A stretch of DNA of 64,000 bases from NCBI RefSeq assembly GCF_014204985.1, contig NZ_JACHMP010000001.1, positions 310,001-374,000 of the forward strand, written 5' to 3'. Under the pieces are notes generated by a model. That model did not search any database. It was not told where the DNA came from and saw only the letters and a program-made list of their open reading frames with translations. Both the position numbers and the translations under genes were made by a program. This document shows, in pieces, positions 8,041 through 15,543 of the stretch. Numbering within the stretch: position 1 is the stretch's first letter; the number at the start of each line of letters is the position of its first letter. The stretch comes from Streptosporangium becharense (GTDB taxonomy: Bacteria; Actinomycetota; Actinomycetes; Streptosporangiales; Streptosporangiaceae).

Positions 8041-8415
8041 GGCGGGCGGTGCGTCCAAGCCGACATCGCCGCCGGCATCACTCCGGCGGCCGCGCTGTTC
8101 CACTCCCTGTCCGACGAGACCCGGTTGCGCATCGTGGCCCGCCTGGCGCGTGGTGAGGCCCGGGTGGTGGACCTGACCGCCGAGCTCGGCCTGGCCCAGT
8201 CCACGGTGTCCAAGCACCTGGCGTGCCTGCGTGACTGCGGCCTGGTCGACTACCGCGCCGAGGGACGCCAGTCGTTCTACACCCTGACCCGCCCGGAACT
8301 GATGGACATGCTCGCCGCCACCGAGGCCCTGCTGGCCGCCACCGGCCACGCGGTCGCCCTGTGCCCGGTCTCCGGCCCCGCCGTCCCGGCGACCGAACCC
8401 CCGGTGATCGCATGA
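8026..8415 (+). CDS. ArsR/SmtB metal-sensing repressor, CmtR-like
   Basis: This 129-residue ArsR protein carries the Cd/Pb-type site seen in mycobacterial CmtR. Two cysteines in the recognition helix (SKHLACLRDCGLV, Cys67 and Cys71) and a third in the tail (ALCP, Cys113) match CmtR Cys57/Cys61/Cys102. Cys9 is extra. The core is FHSLSDETRLRIVARLARGE followed by LAQSTVSKHL. It starts within its own palindromic operator, and the TATCAT -10 lies six bases upstream of the ATG, so the mRNA is probably leaderless. Its stop overlaps the next start (ATGA), so it heads an operon with the transporter and DUF3703 genes. The metal is inferred from the cysteine pattern. Confidence 0.88.
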   Translation: MAMNSGGRCVQADIAAGITPAAALFHSLSDETRLRIVARLARGEARVVDLTAELGLAQSTVSKHLACLRDCGLVDYRAEGRQSFYTLTRPELMDMLAATEALLAATGHAVALCPVSGPAVPATEPPVIA

Positions 8416-9152
8416 CGCCCCCCGTCCTGACCGCCGAGCGGCGCGCGGCGCTGGGTCGGCGCAGCCTGCACCTGGCCTACGCCACCGCCGGATACAACCT
8501 GCTCGAAGGCGTCGTCGCGCTCACCGCCGGAGCCGCGGCCTCCTCGGCCGCGCTGCTCGGCTTCGGGCTGGACTCCTTCATCGAAGTCTCCTCGGCCGCC
8601 GTGGTCATCTGGCAGTTCCGCTCCCGTGTCCCGGAGGATCGCGAGCGCACGGCGCTGCGCCTGATCGCGGTCTCGTTCTTCGCGCTGGCCGCCTGGGTGA
8701 GCATCGACGCCGTACGCTCGCTGTCGGCCGGCGGCGAAGCCGCGTCCTCCCCCGCCGGCATCGCCCTGGCCGCGGTCTCGGTGGTGGTGATGCCGCTGCT
8801 GGTCGCGGCCAAGCGACGCACCGGCCGCGAGCTCGGCTCGGCCACCGTGGTGGCCGACTCCACCCAGACGATGCTGTGCACCTACCTGTCGGCGGTGCTG
8901 CTGGCCGGCCTGGCGCTCAACGCCGCGTTCGGCTGGTCGTGGGCCGACCCGATCGCCGCCCTGGTCATCGCCGCCGTCGCCGTACGCGAAGGTATCGAGG
9001 CGTGGAAGGGTGAACAGTGCGACGACTGCGCTCTGCCCGCCGCCGGCGGGAAACCGGCGACCGGCTGCGGTTGCGCGCCGGGCTGCGCCGACGCCTGCTG
9101 CCGGGACGAACAGACCGCACCGAGCATGAGGACCGGGGAGAACACGCGGTGA
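8412..9152 (+). CDS. Cation (Cd/Zn-type) transporter with Cys-rich C-terminal tail
   Basis: A 246-residue membrane protein related to the cation diffusion facilitator group that accompanies CmtR regulators. Membrane segments include YNLLEGVVALTAGAAASSAALLGFG, with the acidic GLDSFIE motif, and the helix containing TVVADSTQTMLCTYLS. The last 35 residues are a metal-trap-like tail with eight cysteines: CDDC, then CGC, CADACC. It is coupled to the ArsR gene by ATGA overlap and to the next gene by GTGA overlap. Export of soft metal such as cadmium, lead or zinc is likely but inferred. The upstream in-frame ATG at 8361 would sit inside the ArsR gene and is less likely. Confidence 0.85.
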   Translation: MTPPVLTAERRAALGRRSLHLAYATAGYNLLEGVVALTAGAAASSAALLGFGLDSFIEVSSAAVVIWQFRSRVPEDRERTALRLIAVSFFALAAWVSIDAVRSLSAGGEAASSPAGIALAAVSVVVMPLLVAAKRRTGRELGSATVVADSTQTMLCTYLSAVLLAGLALNAAFGWSWADPIAALVIAAVAVREGIEAWKGEQCDDCALPAAGGKPATGCGCAPGCADACCRDEQTAPSMRTGENTR

Positions 9153-9496
9153 AGCGCCGCACCATGCCGGCGGCCGTGCGTGCCGCCTACGCCACGGAGA
9201 TGGCCGCCGCCCGCACCGCCGCCGACCTCGCCGCCCGGTGGCGCCACCTGGAACGGGCCCACATCCTGTCGCAGCCCTGGCCCTGGCCGCACACGGCCAA
9301 CCACATCGCGATGTTCGCCCTGGCGGTGGCCCGGCGCGACCGGCGTGAAGCCCTCGGCCAGGTGATCCGGATCATCGTCGCCGCGCCCGGCTCGGCTCTG
9401 GGCCGTTACCCCGAAGGCAACACCGGCCGCGCCCGCGTCGGCCTCACCCGGCCGATGCCCGTGCCCGCCGACCTGGCCGCCCTGCTCGCAACCTGA
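9149..9496 (+). CDS. DUF3703 family protein
   Basis: The 115-residue protein shows the DUF3703 signature: MAAARTAADLAARWRHLERAHILSQPW followed by TANHIAMFALAVARRDRREA. The family has no established function but often travels with heavy-metal resistance genes. Here it is the third gene of the CmtR-like operon, starting with GTG that overlaps the transporter stop (GTGA). A histidine/tryptophan-rich helix pair (RWRHLERAHILSQPWPWPH) could bind metal; that is inference. An earlier frame start inside the transporter gene is not needed. Confidence 0.82.
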   Translation: MKRRTMPAAVRAAYATEMAAARTAADLAARWRHLERAHILSQPWPWPHTANHIAMFALAVARRDRREALGQVIRIIVAAPGSALGRYPEGNTGRARVGLTRPMPVPADLAALLAT

Positions 9497-9617
9497 ACAC
9501 CGTCCCCGCCCAACCGGCCCACGGTCGCGCCGCTCCGCTCCAGCAGCCCCACGTCCCGCCAGACGCCGTCCGGCCGTCCTGGCTCACATCCCGCCACCGG
9601 ACCGAAGGGACCCTCCG

Positions 9618-10373
9618 ATGATCGTGATCGCCCACCTCAGCGACACCCACATCGACAGCGGGCAGCGCAGCATCAGGCGCACCCGGGCTGTCATGGACTA
9701 CCTCGAGGACCTCCCCTACGACCTGGACGCCGTCCTGGTCACCGGTGACATCACCGACAACGCCCTACCGGCCGAGTACGAACAGGCCCGCCAGCTGCTG
9801 ACCTCCCGGCATCCGGTCGTGATCTGCCCCGGCAACCACGACGAGCGCGCCGCGTTCCGGCAGCATCTGCTCGGGCAGCCGGCGACGACGGCCCCGATCA
9901 ACCAGGCACACCACGCGGCCGGCTTCGTCGTCGCCCTGTGCGACTCCTCCGTGCCGGGCGAGGACAAGGGCTTCCTCGCGGACGAGACGCTGGCGTGGCT
10001 GGAGGACATCCTGGTCCGAGCCCCGGCCGGGGTGCCCGTCCTGGTCGGCTTCCACCACCCGCCGGTCCCGCTGCACGTCCCCTTCATCGACGGCATCCGC
10101 CAGTTCGGAGCGGAACGGCTCGCCGCGATCGCGGACCGCCACCCCAACCTCACGGCCTTCCTGTGCGGGCACGCCCACACCTCGGCGGCGACCACCTTCG
10201 CCGGACGGCCGCTGCTGGTGGCGCCGGGAGTCGTCTCCACCCTCCGGCTCCCCTGGGAGCACCGAGCCCACCCCGGGCACCACGTCCACCTCGACCAGCC
10301 GCCCGCGCTCGCCTTCCACATCCTGGACGACGAGGGACGGCTTACCACCCATCACCGGTACGTCAGCGACTGA
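9618..10373 (+). CDS. Calcineurin-like metallophosphoesterase (CpdA-like)
   Basis: This 251-residue protein has all five blocks of the class III phosphodiesterase/metallophosphoesterase fold: HLSDTHI (residues 6-12), TGDITD, CPGNHDE, GFHHPP and CGHAHT. These residues bind the two-metal centre. The protein most resembles 3',5'-cyclic-AMP phosphodiesterases of the CpdA type and related actinomycete enzymes. The true substrate may be a cyclic nucleotide or another phosphodiester. No signal peptide is present, so it is cytosolic. The ATG is preceded by GAAGGGA. It stands alone between the metal operon and the leftward HxlR gene. Confidence 0.88.
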   Translation: MIVIAHLSDTHIDSGQRSIRRTRAVMDYLEDLPYDLDAVLVTGDITDNALPAEYEQARQLLTSRHPVVICPGNHDERAAFRQHLLGQPATTAPINQAHHAAGFVVALCDSSVPGEDKGFLADETLAWLEDILVRAPAGVPVLVGFHHPPVPLHVPFIDGIRQFGAERLAAIADRHPNLTAFLCGHAHTSAATTFAGRPLLVAPGVVSTLRLPWEHRAHPGHHVHLDQPPALAFHILDDEGRLTTHHRYVSD

Positions 10374-10460
10374 GCACGTTGTCCGGGCGCGGCGAACCCG
10401 GCATGGACGACCACCTGCCCCGGTCCTCCCGTGGCGGACCCGCTGAGGATCCGCGCCCGG

Positions 10461-10952
10461 TCAGGCGCCGTCACGGAAGCGGGCACCCGGGCCAGGCGCA
10501 CGGTAGATCGCTTCCGGCGGCAGGCGGGTGTGCCCCGCGGCGCATTCGAGAGTGACCCTGACCGGCTCCCCGCAGGTGGTCCGGTCATCGGTGGGCCGGT
10601 GCCGGACGATGACCGACGGCCCTTGCGCGTCGGCGAGGTGCTTGTCACCCCATTCCAGCAACGCGACCAGCGTGGGCCGCAGATCGAGCCCCCGGTCGGT
10701 GAGCCGGTACTCCAAGCGCTGCCGGTCACCCGGTTCCCGGTAGGGGACGCGCCGCATCACTCCCGCCGCCACGAGGGTGTCGAGCCGGGCGGACAGGAGG
10801 TTGCTCGCGATACCGAGGCGGGCCCGGAACTCCCCGAAGCGGCGCGCGCCGTCCAGCGCCTCACGCACGATCAGCAGCGACCAGCGTTCCCCCACCACCG
10901 CCAGGGCACGTGCCACCGAACAGTTCACCGGGTCGATACGTTGCGTCCGCAC
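10461..10952 (-). CDS. HxlR-family transcriptional regulator
   Basis: The 163-residue protein has the HxlR winged helix: CSVARALAVVGERWSLLIVREAL, then FGEFRARLGIASNLLSARLDTLVAAGVMRR, and the wing YREPGDRQRLEYRLTDRG. These regulators often sense redox or electrophile stress through an N-terminal cysteine; Cys11 in DPVNCSVA is in the usual position. A C-terminal extension of about 55 residues contains Cys127 and Cys136 in a GEPVRVTLECAAGH strand like a small zinc-ribbon-type tail. It is divergent from a tautomerase-family gene whose promoter lies just upstream, and is the likely controller. Confidence 0.88.
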   Translation of the reverse strand: MRTQRIDPVNCSVARALAVVGERWSLLIVREALDGARRFGEFRARLGIASNLLSARLDTLVAAGVMRRVPYREPGDRQRLEYRLTDRGLDLRPTLVALLEWGDKHLADAQGPSVIVRHRPTDDRTTCGEPVRVTLECAAGHTRLPPEAIYRAPGPGARFRDGA

Positions 10953-10974
10953 CGCTCGATCGTACCCACCTAAG

Positions 10975-11004
10975 TTGACAATCTCTACTCAGCCTCCGTA
11001 GGTT
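10975..11004 (+). promoter_or_regulatory. Promoter of the tautomerase-family gene
   Basis: TTGACA (10975-10980), an 18-bp spacer and TAGGTT (10999-11004) form a good housekeeping-type promoter. AGGAGG at 11033-11038 precedes the ATG at 11046. The intervening AT-rich leader is short. Confidence 0.7.
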
Positions 11005-11045
11005 CACCGCTCTGAGTTTAAAAAATAAAATCAGGAGGACGGGCC

Positions 11046-11543
11046 ATGCCCATGCTCGACGTGTACATCCCCGACGGCGCGCTCCGGCAAGAAGCCGAAG
11101 CGGCCCTGGTGAACCGGATCACCGAGATCCTGATCCGCCACGAGGGATTCGACCCCGCCGATCCGGTGACCAGGTCCGTCTCCTGGGTGTTCGTACACCG
11201 TCCGGCCGCCGTCTACGTCGGTGGAGCGCTCGCAGAGGCACCGCGCTACAAGGTCGTCCCGTCCGTACCCGAGGGACAGCTCGACGAGGAGAAACGGGCG
11301 GGCGTCGTCGCCGACGTCACCGAGGCGATCCTGGACGCCGAGAACGGTGCCTGGCCACGCGACCCCGGCCGGATCTGGGTGTTCCCCACCGAGATTCCCG
11401 AGGGCCACTGGGGCGGGTACGGTCAGATCAGGCCGCTCGCGGCGATCCTCGCCCGGCTCACCGGCCACGACGACGAGCGGGCCCGCGCGCTCGCGACTCA
11501 GCGCATCGCCACCAGCCGAGCCGAACACACCCGCCTGCCGTGA
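11046..11543 (+). CDS. Tautomerase-family protein
   Basis: The 165-residue protein belongs to the tautomerase/MIF superfamily. It begins MPMLDVYIP, so processing of the Met would expose the catalytic Pro of this family. Two beta-alpha-beta units are visible: residues 3-30 (DVYIPDGALRQEAEAALVNRITEIL), and a second unit around YKVVPSVPEGQLDEEKRAGVVADVTEAIL. The family's EIPEGHWGG segment follows. Known members act on unsaturated keto acids or dehalogenate small acids; the substrate here is unknown. A strong promoter and ribosome-binding site precede it, and the divergent HxlR gene probably regulates it. Confidence 0.82.
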   Translation: MPMLDVYIPDGALRQEAEAALVNRITEILIRHEGFDPADPVTRSVSWVFVHRPAAVYVGGALAEAPRYKVVPSVPEGQLDEEKRAGVVADVTEAILDAENGAWPRDPGRIWVFPTEIPEGHWGGYGQIRPLAAILARLTGHDDERARALATQRIATSRAEHTRLP

Positions 11544-11685
11544 CGGTGCCGGCGGTGCGGTTCGCCGGTCGATCCGGGCGAGTCCCGTCTTCCGCTCCGG
11601 CGAGGCCGCCCCACAGGTCTTCGACCTCGCCGAGCCGGCCACCGCCACCTCACCCCGAGCCCACAGGAGACAGATCGACACGGGC

Positions 11686-13494
11686 TCAGCCGGTCCGGAC
11701 GCCGGTCCTCGCGGCGGCGGCCACGTGCGCGGGATGGGTGAGCTGCGGGTGGTGGCCGGCTCCGGGGACAACGGTCACCGGGACGCCGGGTATGCCGTTG
11801 ATGAGCGGGGCGCGCTCGCCGGTGACGAGGTGGACCGGTACGGGGCAGGTGGCCGTCAGTGCCCTCAGTTCGGCGCGTTCGGCCGGGTGTTGCGCACGGT
11901 GGAGCCATCGCGCGGTGCGCCGCGCGACACCCGGCCGCCGCAACTGCGCGACCGCGTCGTCCACGGCGCGCAGCGCGGCGACGTCGGTGACGCCGGGGCC
12001 GAGCAGCGCCGTGCCGAGCCGCCGGGCCGGCGCGGTCCGCAGCAGGGGGCCGACCAGCGCCGGTGTGCGCAGGTGCCGGCGGGGGCGCCGCTGGAGGAAG
12101 TAGGGCGAGACGAGGACCAGGGCGGCGAGCCGTCCGGGGTGGGCGTGCGCGTAGCGCAGGGCGGGCGCGGTGGCCGCCGAGTGCGCGATGAGCACCGGCC
12201 GGGTCCGCAGGGGCGTGAGCAGCCCGGCGAGCCAGTCCGCCGGGCCGGCCGTGGAACGGGCGGAGCGGCCGAGGCCGGGCAGGTCGGCCACCAGGGCCGT
12301 GCCGTCCAGCTCGCCCAGCACGCCCTGCCAGGTTTCGGCGGTCAGCGGCAGGCCGTGGAGCAGGACGTACCCCGGAGAGAGGCGATCACCGGCGAGATAG
12401 GCCGGGGCGCCGGCGACCGGGTGGAATCCTCCGCTCAGGGGCGGCCGGGTGTCGCCGAACCGTTCGGCGACGAGCCGGTCGGCCCAGCGGCGCAGAGCGT
12501 CGTCCACCGGCGGGTGGCTGAGCCCGGCGGCGTCGGCCAGCGCGTCGGCCGACGAGGTGTCGTAGCGGTCTTCGGACAGGAAGGTCAGCGTCTCGGGGTC
12601 GACCCCGGTGAGCGCGCGGGGCAGCCGTCGCACCAGGCCGACCGGCACGACCGCGCGCGGCGCGCGCACGCCCAGGTGCCGCGCCAGGAGCGTGACCAGG
12701 TCGGGCAGGTGGGGAGTGGCGTCGTCCAGCACCCAGTGCGCGCGGTAGGGCTCATGGTCGTGCTCGGGGACGGCGGCCAGGAAGCGGGCGAGGTGGTCGA
12801 CGGTGACCACAGGGACGAACGTACGCCGGGTGCCGGCGAGCACCGGGAGCCGTCCCGTCCACAGTCGCCGGACCATGTCGGCCAGCCCGAGGTACTGCCC
12901 GGCCTCACCGGTGACCGAGTGCCCGATCACGGTGGCGGGATTGACCACGGTCAGCGGAATCCCTTCCCGCGCCGCGACGGTCCGGACCGCCGCGTCCCCC
13001 TCGCGCTTCGACCCCTCGTACGCGCCGTGACGCCGGTACACCTCGGCCAGCCGGTCCTCGGGGGCGGGGTAGGGGAGCGTCTCGGCCCCGACGCGGTATC
13101 CGGAGATGTGGACCAGGCGCCGCAGGCGTGGCCGGGCACCGGCCCAGCGCACCACGTTCACCGCGCCGTCGACGTTGGCCCGCCGGGCCTCGTCGCGGCC
13201 CAGGCCGAAGCGGAACAGCGCGGCGGCGTTGAACACGTCCCGCACGGAACGGAGCCGGTCCTCCTCGCCCGGGGTGAGTCCGAGCCCGGGGCGGGTGATG
13301 TCGGCCGGGACGACGGTGAGCGCCTGATCGTCGACGCCGTGTCCGCGCAGCCAGGCGCGCAGGTCGGCGCCGCGGGCGGGTCCGCCCCGGACGGTCACCG
13401 CGACCGGCCGTCCCCGGGTGAGCAGTTCCGCCGTCAGCCACCGGCCGATGAGTCCGGTCGCACCGGCGACCAGGGTCTGGGGTTCCTCGATCAC
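11686..13494 (-). CDS. Fusion of NAD-dependent SDR (epimerase/reductase) and alpha/beta hydrolase
   Basis: This 602-residue protein joins two enzymes. Residues 1-340 form an extended short-chain dehydrogenase: GATGLIGRW binds NAD(P) near residue 11, and YEGSKREGD supplies the YxxxK pair at about 158-162. It resembles fatty acyl-CoA reductase or male-sterility NAD-binding domains. Residues 370-600 form an alpha/beta hydrolase with YVLLHGLPLTAETW, an elbow IAHSAATA in place of canonical GxSxG, and a late base in VPGAGHHPQ. The GTG start has AGGAG at 13501-13505 and lies next to a TetR operator shared with the TetR gene. A role in lipid or ester metabolism is inferred. The weak elbow could mean altered catalysis. 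Confidence 0.85.
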   Translation of the reverse strand: MIEEPQTLVAGATGLIGRWLTAELLTRGRPVAVTVRGGPARGADLRAWLRGHGVDDQALTVVPADITRPGLGLTPGEEDRLRSVRDVFNAAALFRFGLGRDEARRANVDGAVNVVRWAGARPRLRRLVHISGYRVGAETLPYPAPEDRLAEVYRRHGAYEGSKREGDAAVRTVAAREGIPLTVVNPATVIGHSVTGEAGQYLGLADMVRRLWTGRLPVLAGTRRTFVPVVTVDHLARFLAAVPEHDHEPYRAHWVLDDATPHLPDLVTLLARHLGVRAPRAVVPVGLVRRLPRALTGVDPETLTFLSEDRYDTSSADALADAAGLSHPPVDDALRRWADRLVAERFGDTRPPLSGGFHPVAGAPAYLAGDRLSPGYVLLHGLPLTAETWQGVLGELDGTALVADLPGLGRSARSTAGPADWLAGLLTPLRTRPVLIAHSAATAPALRYAHAHPGRLAALVLVSPYFLQRRPRRHLRTPALVGPLLRTAPARRLGTALLGPGVTDVAALRAVDDAVAQLRRPGVARRTARWLHRAQHPAERAELRALTATCPVPVHLVTGERAPLINGIPGVPVTVVPGAGHHPQLTHPAHVAAAARTGVRTG

Positions 13495-13505
13495 TGTCTT
13501 CTCCT

Positions 13506-13524
13506 AATAGATCGATCTACATAT
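13506..13524. promoter_or_regulatory. TetR operator copy 1
   Basis: AATAGATCGATCTACATAT contains the perfect 12-bp palindrome TAGATCGATCTA, just upstream of the fusion gene. It matches copy 2 near the TetR gene at 17 of 18 aligned bases, and resembles LmrA/YxaF-type boxes. Confidence 0.75.
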
Positions 13525-13560
13525 TCTTGGCGCAGGCGAACCGGCGGACGCGAGGGTCTT

Positions 13561-13641
13561 CCCCGTTCCGGCCGGAACGGGGTGCCGGTCACCGCGACGA
13601 TCGCGCGCCGGGGCCGTCTTCCCGTACTGGCCGGAACGGGG
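13561..13641 (-). terminator. Paired palindromes after the TetR gene
   Basis: A perfect 22-bp palindrome (13561-13582, arms CCCCGTTCCGG) and an imperfect second copy (about 13621-13641, CCCGTACTGG arm) lie downstream of the leftward TetR gene. They can form snapback hairpins and probably end its transcript, though as near-copies they could also be protein-binding sites. Confidence 0.45.
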
Positions 13642-13653
13642 CCGTGCGGCCCG

Positions 13654-14226
13654 TCAGGTGCCGAGCAGTGCCCTCACCGAACGCCGTGCCCGCTCGATCG
13701 GCGTCCGGCTGCGTCCGGCGCGGGCCAGCACGAGTGCCCCCTCGATCAGGGCGAGCAGGGAGCAGGCCAGATCCTCGGCGTGGCCCGGCGCGTGGCCGTC
13801 GGCGACCAGGCGGTCGACGAGCGCCCGCTGCCAGCCGTCGTAGACGTCCGCGCAGACCCGCTGCAACGAGTCGTTGGTGGCCGCCGTCTCCAGGGCGACC
13901 GTGGTGATCGGGCAGCCCTTGGCGTACCCGGCCTCCTGCATCCGGTCGGCCAGCGCGTCCAGCACCGCCTCGACCAGGGCCCCGGTGTCGGGGACGCCTT
14001 CGGCCACGTTCCTGATCAGGTCCTCGATCTCCCGGCCGGAGACGGCGAGGGCCTCCGCGATCAGCTGATCCTTGCCGCCGGGGAAATGGTGGTACAGCGA
14101 ACCCCGGGGGGCCCCGCCCGCCTGGAGCATCTCGTTGAGCCCCGCGCCGAAGTAGCCCCGCGCCTCGACCAGCGAGCACGCGGCGTCGATCAGCCGTGCC
14201 CGGGTTCGATCTCCCTTGACCGCCAT
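13654..14226 (-). CDS. TetR-family repressor (LmrA/YxaF type)
   Basis: The 190-residue protein has a TetR N-terminal HTH (RTRARLIDAACSLVEARGY, then LNEMLQAGGAPRGSLYHHFPGGKDQLI). The C-terminal ligand domain is of the YxaF/LmrA group, with YAKGCPITTVALE as its typical segment. The gene lies upstream of the SDR-hydrolase fusion in the same direction. Both genes carry the same AATAGAYCGATCTACATA operator, so autoregulation plus control of the fusion gene is likely. The ligand is unknown; YxaF/LmrA repressors respond to flavonoids and drugs, which is only a hint. Confidence 0.88.
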   Translation of the reverse strand: MAVKGDRTRARLIDAACSLVEARGYFGAGLNEMLQAGGAPRGSLYHHFPGGKDQLIAEALAVSGREIEDLIRNVAEGVPDTGALVEAVLDALADRMQEAGYAKGCPITTVALETAATNDSLQRVCADVYDGWQRALVDRLVADGHAPGHAEDLACSLLALIEGALVLARAGRSRTPIERARRSVRALLGT

Positions 14227-14234
14227 GACAGAAG

Positions 14235-14252
14235 AATAGACCGATCTACATA
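14235..14252. promoter_or_regulatory. TetR operator copy 2
   Basis: AATAGACCGATCTACATA overlaps the promoter region just upstream of the TetR start and matches operator copy 1 at 17 of 18 bases. Confidence 0.75.
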
Positions 14253-14275
14253 ATCATGTCCAGGTAGGGAGGCGG

Positions 14276-15232
14276 TCACCCGCCGATCACGTAAGGCAGT
14301 CCCGCAGGCCGGGGTTCGCGGCGGAGCTCGCCGGATATCGTGACGGACCTGTGGGTGAACTTCCTGCGGTAGCTGGAGGGGTTCATTCCGAAGTGGGCCT
14401 TGAACCTCCTGGCGAAGTAGTTCGGATCCCCCCAGCCCACCTGCTCGCCGATCTGGGCGATCGGCTCCTCGCCGAGCAGCAGCAGGGTCGCGGCGACCTC
14501 CACCCGCTGCCTGGCCAGGTAGGCCATCGGCGGCAGCCCGGTCGCGGCCTTGAACAGGCGCACCAGGTATCCCGGCGTCAGGTGCAGGTGGCCGGCGAGC
14601 TCCGTCAGCGTCCAGTCGTGGGCCACCCTGCCCTCCATCAGCCGCATCGCCCGCACGACGGCCGGATGCGCGGGCCCGGCCGGTTCCTCGGCGTCCTGCC
14701 TCGTCTCCGCGGCGGCCCGCGCGAGGTTGCCGAGGAACACCGACAGGTGGCCGATGATGTCGCCGCGGTGGTGGGAGACCGGAAGCGCGCGCAGCCGCTC
14801 CAGCCCGTCCAGGTGGGTCAGACACGCGTCCAGGGCGTCGCCGGAGAGCCTGAGGGAAAGCGTCCCCCTGCGGCCCATCGAGTACGGGCCGGTCCACAGC
14901 AGGTATCCCAGCAGCGCGTCCTCCCTGCTCCAGGCGAGCTCCCGGTGCAGCAGCTCGACGCTGAAGCAGCAGTTGTACAGCTCCAGCCGGTCGCACTCCT
15001 CGTACCCGTGCCAGGCGCCGGGCCGCAGCAGGACGACGTCGCCGCGGCCCAGCGGTTCCCGCCCCGTCGTCGTGTGGTGGACGGCGCCGCCACCGGTGAC
15101 CACCGCCACCTCGACGAAGCTGTGGGTGTGCGTGTGGAAGGAGCCTTGGTGGAGGTAGCGGCCGGCGTAGGCGAGTGAGCCGTCGGTGAAGTAGAGCAGA
15201 CCCTCCGCCTCCGCCACCGGATCGTCATGCAT
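14276..15232 (-). CDS. AraC-family activator with cupin sensor domain
   Basis: The 318-residue protein has an AraC-type cupin (residues about 20-115, with HTHTHSFVEVAVVTGG and GDVVLLRPGAWHGYE). The two-helix-turn-helix AraC domain is in the last 110 residues, starting WTLTELAGHLHLTPGYLVRLFKAATG and ending VGWGDPNYFARRFKAHFGMNPSSYRR. That layout is typical of carbohydrate regulators such as RhaR/RhaS and MelR. It is divergent from the sugar ABC transporter and alpha-L-rhamnosidase operon, so sensing rhamnose or a rhamnoside is a reasonable inference. The 311-bp divergent gap (15233-15543) holds no gene and no operator I can name with confidence. Confidence 0.87.
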   Translation of the reverse strand: MHDDPVAEAEGLLYFTDGSLAYAGRYLHQGSFHTHTHSFVEVAVVTGGGAVHHTTTGREPLGRGDVVLLRPGAWHGYEECDRLELYNCCFSVELLHRELAWSREDALLGYLLWTGPYSMGRRGTLSLRLSGDALDACLTHLDGLERLRALPVSHHRGDIIGHLSVFLGNLARAAAETRQDAEEPAGPAHPAVVRAMRLMEGRVAHDWTLTELAGHLHLTPGYLVRLFKAATGLPPMAYLARQRVEVAATLLLLGEEPIAQIGEQVGWGDPNYFARRFKAHFGMNPSSYRRKFTHRSVTISGELRREPRPAGLPYVIGG

Positions 15233-15543
15233 GCGCGCACCCTACCCCTCCCCCGCCTCACCAGCCGAGGTTAATTTCGTGCTACCGACTGGCGAATAGC
15301 GGCCTATCCGCCCTGCCCCTCCAGAGGGCACCATCCACTGCAAGCACTGAGAAACCTGCCGGAAACATCCGGTGCCGGACTGCTGGCTCGCGCAGCCGAT
15401 TAAAACGTTCCACCGTCGGGACCGCACGGAACGCCGTGCGGGTTCCTCCCGGCGGGAGGCGTTCGGGGGTTCGGCGGCTCACGTGCGCGGCCTTCGCCGC
15501 TGCGGCCGTCCAGCCAGTCCACGCAGAACCCCAGGGAGATGAA

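Noticed and set aside
11221..14253. 1,010-codon rightward open frame
   Set aside because: It is antisense to the SDR-hydrolase fusion and TetR genes, is rich in Gly/Arg/Gln/His with no domain, and arises from GC-rich third positions of the real genes.
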